DNA from: Rathayibacter iranicus NCPPB 2253 = VKM Ac-1602
GTDB lineage: Bacteria > Actinomycetota > Actinomycetes > Actinomycetales > Microbacteriaceae
NCBI RefSeq assembly: GCF_003149025.1
Contig: NZ_QGDV01000004.1
Coordinates: 124,001 to 188,000, forward strand
Direction of reading: 5' to 3'
DNA length: 64,000 nucleotides
Shown: piece by piece, positions 43,679 through 54,658 of the stretch
How positions within the stretch are numbered: position 1 is the stretch's first letter
Layout: the number at the start of each line of letters is the position of its first letter
Notes under the pieces: generated by a model
Seen by the model: only the letters and a program-made list of their open reading frames with translations
Told to the model about the DNA's origin: nothing
Databases searched by the model: none
Program-made: the position numbers and the translations under genes

Positions 43679-44086
43679 ATGACCGAAACGCAGCCCGGAC
43701 CCCGGCCGACCGCGGTGAGACGAGCGCTCAGCGCCCGCCGTCTCACCCTGCTCGTGGGCCTCGTCGTGGTCGCCGTTGGTCTCGTCATCCTCGCCCTCGT
43801 ACCGCTGCAGTACTGGACCCTCAGCACTCAGGGCTTTGACGACGCCTGCAATAGCAGCCTCGGCGGTGTACCGCCTGAGTCGGGCGAACTCGTTCGGGGA
43901 TTCTGGTCATGGTGGCCCCTTGGCGAGGCGTGCGAATGGACCCTTCTCGACGGAACGTACGTGATCGACCGCCCGGACTCATCGACAACGGCGGTCGCGA
44001 TCATCGGTGCCGTCCTGCTCCTCGCGGGCATTGGACTGACGATCGCGTCCCGATTCCTCAGCCGTCGCGTGCCGGCGGAGGCTTAG
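43679..44086 (+). CDS. Small membrane protein
   Basis: 135 aa. Helix one at about 22-43 (LTLLVGLVVVAVGLVILAL), an extracytoplasmic loop with two Cys (DDACNSS and GEACEWT) that could pair, helix two near the end (AVAIIGAVLLLAGIGLTIAS), short basic C-terminus. Unknown function. Overlaps the 3' end of the convergent gene by 4 bp. Confidence 0.72.
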   Translation: MTETQPGPRPTAVRRALSARRLTLLVGLVVVAVGLVILALVPLQYWTLSTQGFDDACNSSLGGVPPESGELVRGFWSWWPLGEACEWTLLDGTYVIDRPDSSTTAVAIIGAVLLLAGIGLTIASRFLSRRVPAEA

Positions 44087-44841
44087 CGGTCGAAGAAGCT
44101 TCCGAGATCACCGAGCCCCGGAAGCGAGATGTCCGAGCCGAATTCCGACACGTGCTGCCCCAGCCCCGACATCTGCTCTTCCGCCCCGGAAACCGCGTCC
44201 CCCGCGCCGCCGGTGATGTCACCGAGATCCCCGGCACGGCTGTCGACATCCGCTCCGAACTCCGCAGCCTGTGCCAGGAGCGGGCCTGCGACGCTACTCA
44301 TCACTGCGCCGCCCGGGACCGCCGCGAACAGTCCGCCCGCGGCTCCGATCCCGATCCCCGCCGCTCCGCCACCGACTCCCGCGAGAGCGCTGCGCCCGCC
44401 CGGCACCGAGAACATCCTCCGCAGGAACCCCGGACTGGTCGCCTCGGCCCGCGTCGCCGCGCGGGCGAGATCCTCCGGCGCTGACGACCACGGCTGTTCG
44501 TTCGCGGGTAGTTCCTCACGCAGGCGTTCTTCCACCTGCGCGCGCTGCACCGGTGTCAGCTTCGCGAACGACTCGCGATGCACCTGCTCCAGCTGCTCAC
44601 GGTCGGCGGTGCGGAGGAGGTAGTCGTACCGGGCGATTGCCGCGCGGTCTTCCTGACTCGGTGCCGACTGCTCGGGTCGAGCGTCCTGAGGCCGAGTGGA
44701 GGCGCGCGGCTGTGTAGACGTCGTCCGGGAGTCTCCCGTCACCGTGTCTGCGGCCGTGCGGACCAGCTGGCGCGCCGAATACTTCCCCTGCAACCCTCTT
44801 GCAAAACTTCGATTGTCCCAGGTCGGAAGCAGAGAGTCCAT
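44083..44841 (-). CDS. Hypothetical protein of the actinobacterial 'cation-transporting ATPase' type
   Basis: 252 aa. The central helical part YDYLLRTADREQLEQVHRESFAKLTPVQRAQVEERLREELP and DLARAATRAEATSPGFLRRM is widespread in actinobacteria under a misleading ATPase label; no ATPase motif is present. Residues about 145-185 are Gly/Ala-rich and hydrophobic and could insert in the membrane, and the tail is Gly/Asp-rich. Function unknown. Confidence 0.75.
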   Translation of the reverse strand: MDSLLPTWDNRSFARGLQGKYSARQLVRTAADTVTGDSRTTSTQPRASTRPQDARPEQSAPSQEDRAAIARYDYLLRTADREQLEQVHRESFAKLTPVQRAQVEERLREELPANEQPWSSAPEDLARAATRAEATSPGFLRRMFSVPGGRSALAGVGGGAAGIGIGAAGGLFAAVPGGAVMSSVAGPLLAQAAEFGADVDSRAGDLGDITGGAGDAVSGAEEQMSGLGQHVSEFGSDISLPGLGDLGSFFDR

Positions 44842-45057
44842 GGTGCTTATGAAAACCTGGGAAAACGCAGTCCGCCACCCATGTACAGAACTCGAATATT
44901 AGAGGGGTGATCGGGCATTTCCTCGCCCGCCATTCTTACTGTGCTTTTCTGAGAACTTTCGAGGTTCGACTGAACGTGGCACACTCGAAACGAGTCGAAA
45001 TCCACGACTCTTCACATCTACCCTAAAAAATGAACACGAGTTATCGGGGGGTAACAC

Positions 45058-46443
45058 ATGATCAAGAAGAAGCAGACTACAACGGTCTCCATCCTTGCTG
45101 CGGCCGCCTTGGCCATGACCGCGGCGACGCCCGCGCAGGCAGAGACGACGACGCAATGGTTCAGCGGGAGTGCTACTGCAGGAACGAGATACGCGGAAAG
45201 CAACGGACATTCGGACCACGAGGGGATCAGGGCAGGACTCGCCGAGACCTCGGCCTTCGGCTCCGCCAATGTCCAGGCGTGGTACGGCCCGGTCAAGGTC
45301 GACGCGTGGGATGCGGAGATCGCGATCGACAGTACCCACGGCCCTCAGGAAGGCGGATTCAGGTGGACCTCTGCCAGCGGAATCGGGGCAGCCAAGGCGA
45401 ATGCCTGGGCTCTCGGCGCAGGCACCCACGCTCAATCGGCACCAGAGGACACTCCGAAGCGTCCTGCTGACGGTGCTCCCGCTCCTTCCGCATCACTGGT
45501 CTCACTCGCCGCAGCCTTCGGATTGTCTCTCGGCGATCTGACCTTTGCAGGAGAGTACGAGGAAGTCGCGCTCTGGACGGCGGCGAGTGCCTCGCACACG
45601 TTCCTCTTCGCCGGCACCGCCACCGGCTACGCCCTGTCCGCTCGAGTATCAAACGAACGCTTTCAGCAGGGCGCACTCTCTGTTCGCAGCACCATTCCCG
45701 GAGCCGATGGGGTCGACCATACTTATCAATTCATCCTCACCGATGACGCTCACGCAAAAGAGGTCGCGGCCGTAGCCGGTCTGGTGAGAATCGGAGGCAA
45801 CGTCTTCGTCGACACTTCCGTTGGCGACCGGGCAGACGATCAGATCACCTCGTTCACCGCGGCTGGAGCGATTCAGATCGGCGGTGGAGCGGGCGGAGGC
45901 GCTGGTGCTGGTGCCGGCGGTGAGATCGGCGGAGGCGCACACGGCGGGTTCGGCGGAGGCGCAGGCGGCGGAATCGGCGGCGGAATCGGCGGGGGCGCAG
46001 GCGGCGCAATCGGCGGCGGCGCAGGCGGTGGAGCGGGCGGAGGCGCAGGCGCTGGTGCCGGCGGTGAGATCGGCGGAGGCGCACACGGCGGGTTCGGCGG
46101 AGGCGCAGGCGGCGGAATCGGCGGCGCAATCGGCGGAGGCGCAGACGGCGCAATCGGCGGCGGCGCAGGCGGCGCAATCGGCGGAGGCGCAGGCGCAGGC
46201 GGCGGCGCGGGCGGCAGCGCAGGCGGAATCGTCATCGTGGTGGGCGGCGGCGCAGGCGGCGGCGCGGGCGCAGGCGGCGGGTTCGGCGGAGGCGCAGGCG
46301 CAGGCGGCGGGTTCGGCGGAGGCGCAGGCGCAGGCGGCGGGTTCGGCGGCGGAATCGGCGGCGGATTTGGTGGGGGAATCGGCTTCGGCGGCGGAATCGG
46401 CGGCGGAATCGGTTACGGTCTCGCGCTTTCCGGCGGAGAGTGA
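45058..46443 (+). CDS. Secreted glycine-rich tetrapeptide-repeat protein
   Basis: 461 aa. Clear signal peptide (MIKKKQTTTVSILAAAALAM then TPAQAE). Residues 30-275 form a Ser/Ala/Thr-rich, probably beta-sheet domain without Cys. From about 276 to the end the protein is about 60% Gly with a four-residue period, G-G-G-X, where X is Ala, Ile or Phe. It is broken once by a very hydrophobic patch (IVIVV) and ends in GIGYGLALSGGE. No sortase motif. Such repeats can give polyproline-II or fibrous structure, as in cell-surface adhesins or Gly-rich ice-binding proteins; the actual role is unknown. A strong terminator follows. Confidence 0.85.
   Translation: MIKKKQTTTVSILAAAALAMTAATPAQAETTTQWFSGSATAGTRYAESNGHSDHEGIRAGLAETSAFGSANVQAWYGPVKVDAWDAEIAIDSTHGPQEGGFRWTSASGIGAAKANAWALGAGTHAQSAPEDTPKRPADGAPAPSASLVSLAAAFGLSLGDLTFAGEYEEVALWTAASASHTFLFAGTATGYALSARVSNERFQQGALSVRSTIPGADGVDHTYQFILTDDAHAKEVAAVAGLVRIGGNVFVDTSVGDRADDQITSFTAAGAIQIGGGAGGGAGAGAGGEIGGGAHGGFGGGAGGGIGGGIGGGAGGAIGGGAGGGAGGGAGAGAGGEIGGGAHGGFGGGAGGGIGGAIGGGADGAIGGGAGGAIGGGAGAGGGAGGSAGGIVIVVGGGAGGGAGAGGGFGGGAGAGGGFGGGAGAGGGFGGGIGGGFGGGIGFGGGIGGGIGYGLALSGGE
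45881..46168 (+). repeat. 144-bp tandem duplication inside the Gly-rich gene
   Basis: 45881-46024 and 46025-46168 are near-identical 144-bp (48-codon) units made of 12-bp subunits such as GGCGGAGGCGCA. Both contain the codons for GEIGGGAHGGFGGG. The 12-bp periodicity continues to about 46420. A hotspot for length variation. Confidence 0.88.
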
Positions 46444-46508
46444 CTACTCCACGGCCGACACCGCGCAGAGCCGGCACGACGGGGAGTCGACAGTGACTCG
46501 CCCTTGAC

Positions 46509-46555
46509 GTGCGGAGTGGGGCGCAGCACGACCAGTGCTGCGCCCCACTCCGCAC
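46509..46555 (+). terminator. Perfect 20-bp stem terminator
   Basis: 46509-46528 is exactly complementary to 46536-46555, with a 7-nt loop, 66 bp after the stop of the Gly-rich protein gene. The longest perfect stem seen in the window. Confidence 0.88.
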
Positions 46556-47245
46556 CAGCTCAACCCCTTAGCTCACCCTGGGCCGCGCCCACCCGCAACT
46601 GCTGGTGAGTTGGCCGATCACGATGCGACCGTGGCAAACCTTGAGGACCAGCAGCCGATAGTGGCGCGCAGAAGCTCTGACGGGTTTTCATCGCATCTCG
46701 TCAGAGTTCCTCATCGCCATTCTTCTTTTCACCCCGTCGGCGTGACCCGGTGAAGAACACCGAGTCAGCACCACAAACATGTCGCGCTTCAGACGTGTCA
46801 TAGATGAACCCGAAGTAAGCTTCTTCGCCACAACGACGATCGAGAACGTCTTCTGCCCACCGGCATCGAGAGCACTTCGCGAGATATCTCTCCTCTCATC
46901 AGTGCCGACGCCCCCATCTTGCGAGCCCGGGCGGACGAGCCCACCCTGACGAGGTTAGCGTCTCGCCGGACATTTTCAACCAGTCGACATTCCATCATTC
47001 TGGACATGAAGCCCGTCCTCGAACGACGCTGCCCAAGCGCACGCGCCAGATGAACCTCTTTAAGCAATCCAGCTTCTCATTGAGTCTGCTCACCTTACAG
47101 AAGCGAGTATCACTGTAGCGCTCGCGAGCGCCGGCCCTCGCTCGTTGCTCACCAGAGAAGAAAGATCGCGACAAGAGTGCGCACTCAGTAGGAAAAATAC
47201 CACTTATCCATCTCCATCGGGTCGCAATTTGATCCAACGCTTCTT
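46556..47245. other. 690-bp region without a recognised gene
   Basis: Between the Gly-rich gene terminator and the ABC permease stop. Short frames exist on both strands, none with a start context or similarity. Base composition is lower in GC than the core chromosome. Possibly decayed material at the edge of the bacteriocin locus. Confidence 0.5.
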
Positions 47246-48310
47246 TCACCGCTCCTTGAAGTAACGGAACATGTGCCTCTCTCGGGTGAGAGCCACGCCG
47301 AGAGAGGAGCCGAGGAGCACCGACGCCGCCGCGAGCGCGAGAATGCGCACCGTACCAAGCATTAACGCCGTCCGGTCGGATGCGGCTTCCGGCATGACGA
47401 ACAGCAGCGTCACTGCCATCGCCGTGGCGCTAGCCGCAGACAGCCACGCGACATTTTCCAGGAGAAGTTGCACGAAGAGGGCACTCCTCCCGACACCGCA
47501 GTGCAGCGCGGATGCCAACTCCAAGCGGCGCACTCGGACGAGGACGCATCCAAGCGCGAGCCCAACGAGAGCAGCACTCGGGATCGTCAACAAGGAGTCA
47601 CGCGCCTCGACAAGTGCTCCAAAGTCGTAGTTGGCGCCCAGACGAGCGTTGAGCTGACCCACCGTGGGCTTTTCTCCATTGCCCGGCGCAACGGCTGTGA
47701 GAATGAATGAGGGAGCCAGTGATTGAGCAAACGGTACGTCCAACCAGCATGAATCAAACATGCCGTCAGCCGGAACGACATCGAGAACCGACCAGCCCAA
47801 CCCGGGAACGCGCCCATCGTCCGGGTAACTAAAAATGCCCGCGACAAAGACGGGCCCGCTCGTGGTTTCAACTCGTTCACCGACACCGATACTCAACGCG
47901 AGCGCGACCTCTTGCGAAAAGTACATACCCGCGACCGAGGGATCCGATTCGTGCGTGAAAAGCTCGACGAAGCGCGGGGTCACCGCCTTCGTGGGCACGA
48001 CAGAAGACGGCAACGCTTCAAAAACGATACCGTCGCCCTCCGAAAGTGCTCCTGCCGCCCGGGCACCAGAGACGTCTGCGAGATTCTCGCAGGCAGTACC
48101 GATGACACTCTTGGCGGAACTCACAGTGGAGACAGTCGCACCGGCCGAGAGGAACTCCCGGAACCTCGCCGTGATCGCCGTCACCGTCGTCACATCGTAG
48201 ACGCACAAGGAGCCGACGATGATAACGAAGAACACCAGCGCAAGGAGCGGCTTACTCGTACGAGTGGAGACGTTCCGCATTGCCTCCGAGAAGACGGATG
48301 AGAACCGCAA
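47246..48310 (-). CDS. FtsX/MacB-type ABC transporter permease (bacteriocin locus)
   Basis: 354 aa. The start is TTG 48310, two bases after the ATPase stop; ATG 48280 is an alternative. Topology is one N-terminal membrane helix (PLLALVFFVIIVGSLCVYDV), a large extracytoplasmic domain of about 190 residues with a Cys pair, then three C-terminal helices (SAALVGLALGCVLVRVRR onward). This is the MacB/FtsX architecture used in peptide export and antimicrobial-peptide resistance. Fourth gene after the bacteriocin, with its own ATPase and adaptor, so it probably exports or gives immunity to the bacteriocin. Confidence 0.82.
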   Translation of the reverse strand: MRFSSVFSEAMRNVSTRTSKPLLALVFFVIIVGSLCVYDVTTVTAITARFREFLSAGATVSTVSSAKSVIGTACENLADVSGARAAGALSEGDGIVFEALPSSVVPTKAVTPRFVELFTHESDPSVAGMYFSQEVALALSIGVGERVETTSGPVFVAGIFSYPDDGRVPGLGWSVLDVVPADGMFDSCWLDVPFAQSLAPSFILTAVAPGNGEKPTVGQLNARLGANYDFGALVEARDSLLTIPSAALVGLALGCVLVRVRRLELASALHCGVGRSALFVQLLLENVAWLSAASATAMAVTLLFVMPEAASDRTALMLGTVRILALAAASVLLGSSLGVALTRERHMFRYFKER

Positions 48311-48311
48311 C

Positions 48312-48959
48312 TCAGGTCACCAGCTCGATGATGGTGTGGCAAGCATCCGCCGCGCGAGAATCGTGTGTCGCTACGACGACGATGCTTCCACCGCTCGACA
48401 CCTTCGCGAGTGCCTGGATCACGACCTCGGCCGTTGCGGTGTCGAGCTGAGCAGTCGGCTCATCCACCAGAAGCAGATCGGGCGAGAAAGCCACCGCGCG
48501 AGCAAGCATCAGACGTTGAGCCTCACCGCCCGAGAGCTGAGCGAAAGAAGCGTATCCCTTTTCTTGAAGACCGAACGTTTCGAGTAGGTCCGTCGCACGC
48601 TCTTCGGCCAGCGCCCGGCTCTCACCTTTCGCGAGGAACGGCAAGACAACATGATCGATCGCTGATCGCCTCGCCGAACCGTGCGGGTTTTGGAAGACCC
48701 AACCGGTACTCGAGATGCAGTTCTTCCGTACTGATCCGAACGTCGGAGTGACGGAGCCCGAGATGATCCCGAGCAACGTCGACTTACCGGACCCGGACGG
48801 ACCTATCAGTGCATAGCTTCGCGAGGGTAGTAGTACCTGAGATATACCTTCAAAAAGGAGATGTCGACCATCGAAAGAGTGTTGAACGTCGACAAGCTCG
48901 ACGAACTTGTCTCCAGCAGAGCGCTCATCGAGTGAAGCATCCGAGCGGACGTCTAACAT
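48312..48959 (-). CDS. ABC transporter ATP-binding protein (bacteriocin locus)
   Basis: 215 aa. Walker A GPSGSGKST, Q-loop WVFQNPHG, signature LSGGEAQR, Walker B LLLVDEPTAQLD and switch His ATHDS are all intact: an active MacB/LolD-type ATPase. The ATG overlaps the end of the adaptor gene by 7 bp. Powers the permease encoded next. Confidence 0.93.
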   Translation of the reverse strand: MLDVRSDASLDERSAGDKFVELVDVQHSFDGRHLLFEGISQVLLPSRSYALIGPSGSGKSTLLGIISGSVTPTFGSVRKNCISSTGWVFQNPHGSARRSAIDHVVLPFLAKGESRALAEERATDLLETFGLQEKGYASFAQLSGGEAQRLMLARAVAFSPDLLLVDEPTAQLDTATAEVVIQALAKVSSGGSIVVVATHDSRAADACHTIIELVT

Positions 48960-50041
48960 GCACCCGAACCCTCCGGCGCAGCATCGACACTGTCCGGCGC
49001 TTCCGAGTCAGGGAAGACCACGAAAGACTTCCCCAGTTCAGAACCGACAATCTCGACAGCGAAGTTCGACCCCTCTGAGCTCGTGCAGCCACGATTATCC
49101 CTCAGTGCGAATATCGCGCCCGGAGGGACAGCCCATGTCTCCAGCGGCGAAGCGAGTTCCAGGCTTGCGTCAAGCATCACGGAGCCGCCTGAGTCGGCAT
49201 CGGACTGTGCGGTACTTCCCGCCGCACCAGAGGAGTCAGAGGTGTGTAACGCCTGCCTGAATGCGGTCGTCCGCCGAAGAGCATTGACGTCCTCGGGAGT
49301 CGTGACCGCTCCGGATTCGTCAACGGGTACACGAAGCTCGCCAACCACCACGACTCGCTGTCCAGGCACGAGATCCTTCGGCGCATTGCTGACTTCAGCG
49401 CCGGTCGCTTGCGGGTCAAGGGTGGCCACTACGGTGCCTGATGCGACCTGTCCGCCAAGGGGGACGGCGCACGAGGCCGCCGTTCCTTCCGAAACCGGCA
49501 GCCAGAGGACCGAATCCCGGGCAATTGTATCAGAGGGAGAAGCAGGTCCGCCCAGCTCACGTAGTCGGGCGTTGACGATCTCAATGGCTGTCAAACCCAG
49601 AACCCCGTCGGCGCGGACAGATTTACCGAGGCGCATCAGTTCTTCCTGCAAAGCACGGACGTCGGCCCCGCTATCCCCGACGCGTAAGTCACGATAAAGC
49701 GGAGTTGTCGTCGCCACACTCAGGAGATGCACTCCGTCGACGGCAATGAAGCTCTGCCACGATGAGAGTGCAGACCCGGGCGCACAGTCGAGAGCCGTCA
49801 CTGTTCCGGTCCGGGGTACCTCTACCGATAATTTTCCGCCCTGCTGAACGGACAACTTGACTGTCCGAGCATCGACCAGTGTTTGCGACGTAAGTGCAAA
49901 TTTTGACGGCGTCGATTTCGTCATCGTCACCGATCCCGGCACCGCAGGCGGCACAGCAAGTGCAAGGCCCACCACAAATGCAGCGCTAGCAATCCCGATA
50001 CCCGCTAATATCATCAGGCCGTAGCCCCTGCCCTTACTCAT
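48953..50041 (-). CDS. HlyD-like adaptor with peptidoglycan-binding domain
   Basis: 362 aa. N-terminal membrane anchor (LMILAGIGIASAAFVVGLALAV), beta-barrel/lipoyl-like strands, then a peptidoglycan-binding type 1 domain (LRVGDSGADVRALQEELMRLGKSV, about 120-165), and distal membrane-proximal barrel strands. A Ser/Gly-rich insert lies at about 285-300. In Gram-positive bacteria such adaptors assist MacB-type exporters of antimicrobial peptides. Cotranscribed with the ATPase and permease; preceded 42 bp upstream by the lipoprotein gene. Confidence 0.82.
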   Translation of the reverse strand: MSKGRGYGLMILAGIGIASAAFVVGLALAVPPAVPGSVTMTKSTPSKFALTSQTLVDARTVKLSVQQGGKLSVEVPRTGTVTALDCAPGSALSSWQSFIAVDGVHLLSVATTTPLYRDLRVGDSGADVRALQEELMRLGKSVRADGVLGLTAIEIVNARLRELGGPASPSDTIARDSVLWLPVSEGTAASCAVPLGGQVASGTVVATLDPQATGAEVSNAPKDLVPGQRVVVVGELRVPVDESGAVTTPEDVNALRRTTAFRQALHTSDSSGAAGSTAQSDADSGGSVMLDASLELASPLETWAVPPGAIFALRDNRGCTSSEGSNFAVEIVGSELGKSFVVFPDSEAPDSVDAAPEGSGAC

Positions 50042-50083
50042 GGCGACTGCGCCGTGAGTAATGCGACTTGCGAGACTCGCGTC

Positions 50084-50692
50084 TCACGGCTGCTCTCCGA
50101 GAGGGTCGATCCGGCATTCCTCAAGGGCTTCTCGACCCGCATCCTCATCGACAAAAGGATAATCATCGCGAGAAGAGTCGTTGGCGTAGTCATTCGCCGA
50201 GTAAGACGATGGAACGACCGCCTTCTTCACCAGGCATTCTACGATCAACGACCCCTCGTCGGTCCTGTCCGGGTTGCGGTGTGTCCAGCTGTACAACGAC
50301 CCGATCTCCGCTTCGCCGGACTGCCGGGAGCACGACTCGACATCGCTGTTGGCGACGTCGGAAGAGGTCTCTGGCGGAAAGGTGAGAGAGAACGAGCCAT
50401 CCAACTCGTAGTCACCGATGTCGTACCCGAAGCCTGACACGCAGCCCCTGAAGCGGTCTATCATCTCCGAGTATTCTTGCTCTGAGATTGCCCCGTCCTT
50501 GATTGCCTTCCGGGAGAATTCGTCGGAAGCCCGCGCATAGCTGGCCGAAAACTCTGCGGCCCACGGCCCGGTGAATTCGACATCGGAGGCACTTTCTGCC
50601 CCTTCGGTGGTAGGAATCGTCTGGCTCGTACAGGCGACCAGACCCACGACCACCAGCGCACATCCGCATATTGACCACATTTTCGACCACAC
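50084..50692 (-). CDS. Lipoprotein of unknown function (bacteriocin locus)
   Basis: About 202 aa (GTG 50692; ATG at residue 5 is an alternative). Lipobox LVAC following a short hydrophobic segment (ALVVVGLVAC), so it is anchored to the outer face of the membrane. The mature part is acidic, with CVSGFGYDIGDYELDGSFSL and later Cys in DVESCSRQ, IVECLVK and LEECRID, suggesting disulfides. Similar small actinobacterial lipoproteins with a FRGCVxxxGY motif often accompany MacB-type transporters. It may take part in immunity; that is inference. Confidence 0.8.
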   Translation of the reverse strand: MWSKMWSICGCALVVVGLVACTSQTIPTTEGAESASDVEFTGPWAAEFSASYARASDEFSRKAIKDGAISEQEYSEMIDRFRGCVSGFGYDIGDYELDGSFSLTFPPETSSDVANSDVESCSRQSGEAEIGSLYSWTHRNPDRTDEGSLIVECLVKKAVVPSSYSANDYANDSSRDDYPFVDEDAGREALEECRIDPLGEQP

Positions 50693-50761
50693 GTCTGACC
50701 GCCAATAACTTGAGGGCTACGGCCCTATGACGGGCATGAGCTTGGGAAGTTTCTTACGGTA

Positions 50762-50798
50762 CTGCGTGCCGGCGAACGAACTGTACGCCGGCACGCAG
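50762..50798 (-). terminator. Terminator of the bacteriocin gene
   Basis: Perfect 13-bp stem (50762-50774 with 50786-50798) and an 11-nt loop, 3 bp beyond the bacteriocin stop. It probably lets the bacteriocin transcript accumulate above the transporter genes downstream. Confidence 0.85.
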
Positions 50799-50801
50799 CC
50801 T

Positions 50802-51131
50802 CTAGGAAAGGACGTCGTAATACGCGGTATTACCAGAGGCCTTCATCGGTGACCAGTGAGCTATAGCAAGCACCGACGAAGGCTTCCAACCACTGTACGC
50901 ACACCCACGGTAGCCGCACGCGGTCGACCTATGGGTCCTGCTTTCGTGCTGGTATTCGGAATAAACTTGGCCACCACTTCCGTACTGGCCGCCGGCCCGC
51001 ACACCGTGATGCCACACGCCCCCGTCAGCCGGATATACCGTCGTCGCTGATGCGCTGATTGCTCCCCCCATCACGAGACTACTGGCAGCCAACACACCTG
51101 CAACAACCTTCGCAACTCTGCATCGAATCAT
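50802..51131 (-). CDS. Lactococcin 972-family bacteriocin precursor
   Basis: 109 aa from ATG 51131 (longer in-frame starts exist). Signal peptide (VAKVVAGVLAASSLVMGG then AISASA) gives a mature peptide of about 80 residues. The mature part carries the family pattern: GGVWHHGV, then SRTHRSTACGYRGCAYSGWKP and the C-terminal SGNTAYYDV. Two Cys. Lactococcin 972 binds lipid II and blocks septum formation in lactococci; members are Sec-exported. The mature peptide is longer at the front than lactococcin 972 (66 residues). Followed by its own terminator and a lipoprotein/adaptor/ABC set on the same strand. Confidence 0.9.
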   Translation of the reverse strand: MIRCRVAKVVAGVLAASSLVMGGAISASATTVYPADGGVWHHGVRAGGQYGSGGQVYSEYQHESRTHRSTACGYRGCAYSGWKPSSVLAIAHWSPMKASGNTAYYDVLS

Positions 51132-51670
51132 GTTTCCCCATTTCACGTAGCACCTTTCGGCGCCCCCATTAGTGCTTTCGCTGAGGAAGGCTAACACACC
51201 GATGAGTAGACGTTCAGGTCAAGCATCTGAGCTTTGCATCGACGCATCAATGACGACATCAGCGCCTCGCGCTCGCGGTCCTTTGAGTTGCGCCGAATTA
51301 GCATTTGACCAGGAGGTTCTTCTACCCGACTCGGTGGATTGGCTTCTCAGGCGAACGCCTCGCGTCCCCCTGAGAGGGGTATCAACGCGCGGCCCTCATA
51401 CGTTGAAACGTGATGGAAAAGAATCAGAAAGACCAACAACGAAAGATAGGTGTCGGCCACGCAGCAGACCTCCGCCGCCGGGACCAGTCAGCGCTCGGCC
51501 CGCAAACACGCTTCTCTCCGGCGCCTCGTCCGATTGCCGTGCGCGCACCACAGGACGCACCGCAGCGATGCGCGCCGCGGTTGCACGTCGGTGACGTACT
51601 ACTCAGCCCCATGCGCGCCAGCACCTTCCGACACGTGCCCCCGGCCAGTCAAGGTGCCGCCCACTGGCTT
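51132..51670. other. Bacteriocin upstream region, no gene recognised
   Basis: 539 bp. The minus-strand region just before the bacteriocin ATG has a short GAAA-loop hairpin (51150-51163) overlapping a weak ribosome site, which might modulate translation. The rest shows no convincing gene. It ends at the direct repeat at 51671. Confidence 0.45.
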
Positions 51671-51698
51671 ATAATGCTAACCATAATCGTTATGCTGC
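51671..51698 (+). repeat. Distal direct repeat of the tRNA-Arg island (putative att)
   Basis: Contains TAACCATAATCGTTATG (51678-51694), identical to 58463-58479 at the 3' end of tRNA-Arg. Seven further identical bases (ATAATGC) lie on the left and TGC on the right after one mismatch. It marks the probable far boundary of an insertion of about 6.8 kb. Confidence 0.7.
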
Positions 51699-54026
<2,328 letters not shown>

Positions 54027-54053
54027 GCATCGTCACGGATATCCACCGTCCGG

Positions 54054-54657
54054 GTGGCTGCTCTGTCCTGGGTCTGCGTCGTGGTGGTCATCGCCGCGTG
54101 GTGGGTTGCGAGCACTGCCGGACTCGTCCCGACTGACGCGCTGCCAGGACCACTCGACGTCGCTCGGGCCGCGGGGACACTACTCGTCGATGGCGAGTTC
54201 GTCGGCGCCCTGACGGCGAGCCTCGCACGGGTACTGGTCGGCAGCATATTCGGTGGTCATCGGTCTGGGGCTCGGTGTCCTCGCGGGGCTCTCGGTGATG
54301 GGTCAGGCTGTGATCGATCGGCCGCTCCAAATGCTCCGGATATCCGAGACGTCGATCGTCGGCTCGTGGAAGTGGCGACCGCGTACCGCATCCCTCGCGC
54401 CGTCATCGCCGTGCAGGTTCTGCTCCGCGGAGCCCTGCCCCAGGTCCTCACGGGGTTCCGGTTCTCGATCGGCATCGCGTGGATCGCACTCGTCACCGTC
54501 GAGGTCGTCGACACCCCCGAGGGTCCGGGCTCTCTGCTCAACCAGGCGCGGCAGTTCGCCCGCACCGAGATCGTGCTCGTCGTCGTCATCGTCCACGGCA
54601 GTGCAGGACGCGCTGCAGGTGCATCGCTCCTGTGGCAGAGGCCCCGTAACAATCCTT
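54054..54657 (+). pseudogene. Broken ABC permease (SsuC/ThiX-like)
   Basis: Fragments of one binding-protein-dependent permease in two frames. The N-terminal part is LPGPLDVARAAGTLLVDGEF to LVGSIFG. After a frameshift near 54248 it continues VVIGLGLGVLAGLSVMGQ to IDRPLQML. Roughly 45 codons are then missing, and it returns to the first frame with VDRRLVEVATAYRIPRAV to QFARTEIVLVVVIV, ending without its last helix near 54600. Position behind riboswitch-controlled thiC suggests a former pyrimidine-precursor (ThiXYZ-like) importer. Non-functional. Confidence 0.8.
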
Positions 54658-54658
54658 C

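Noticed and set aside
45873-46235. Pro/Ala-rich minus-strand frames opposite the Gly repeat
   Set aside because: Direct consequence of the GGC/GCA repeat read backwards.
45881-46420. Possible CRISPR array because of regular short repeats
   Set aside because: Units are 12 bp, contiguous, in frame and without spacers; it is a coding minisatellite.
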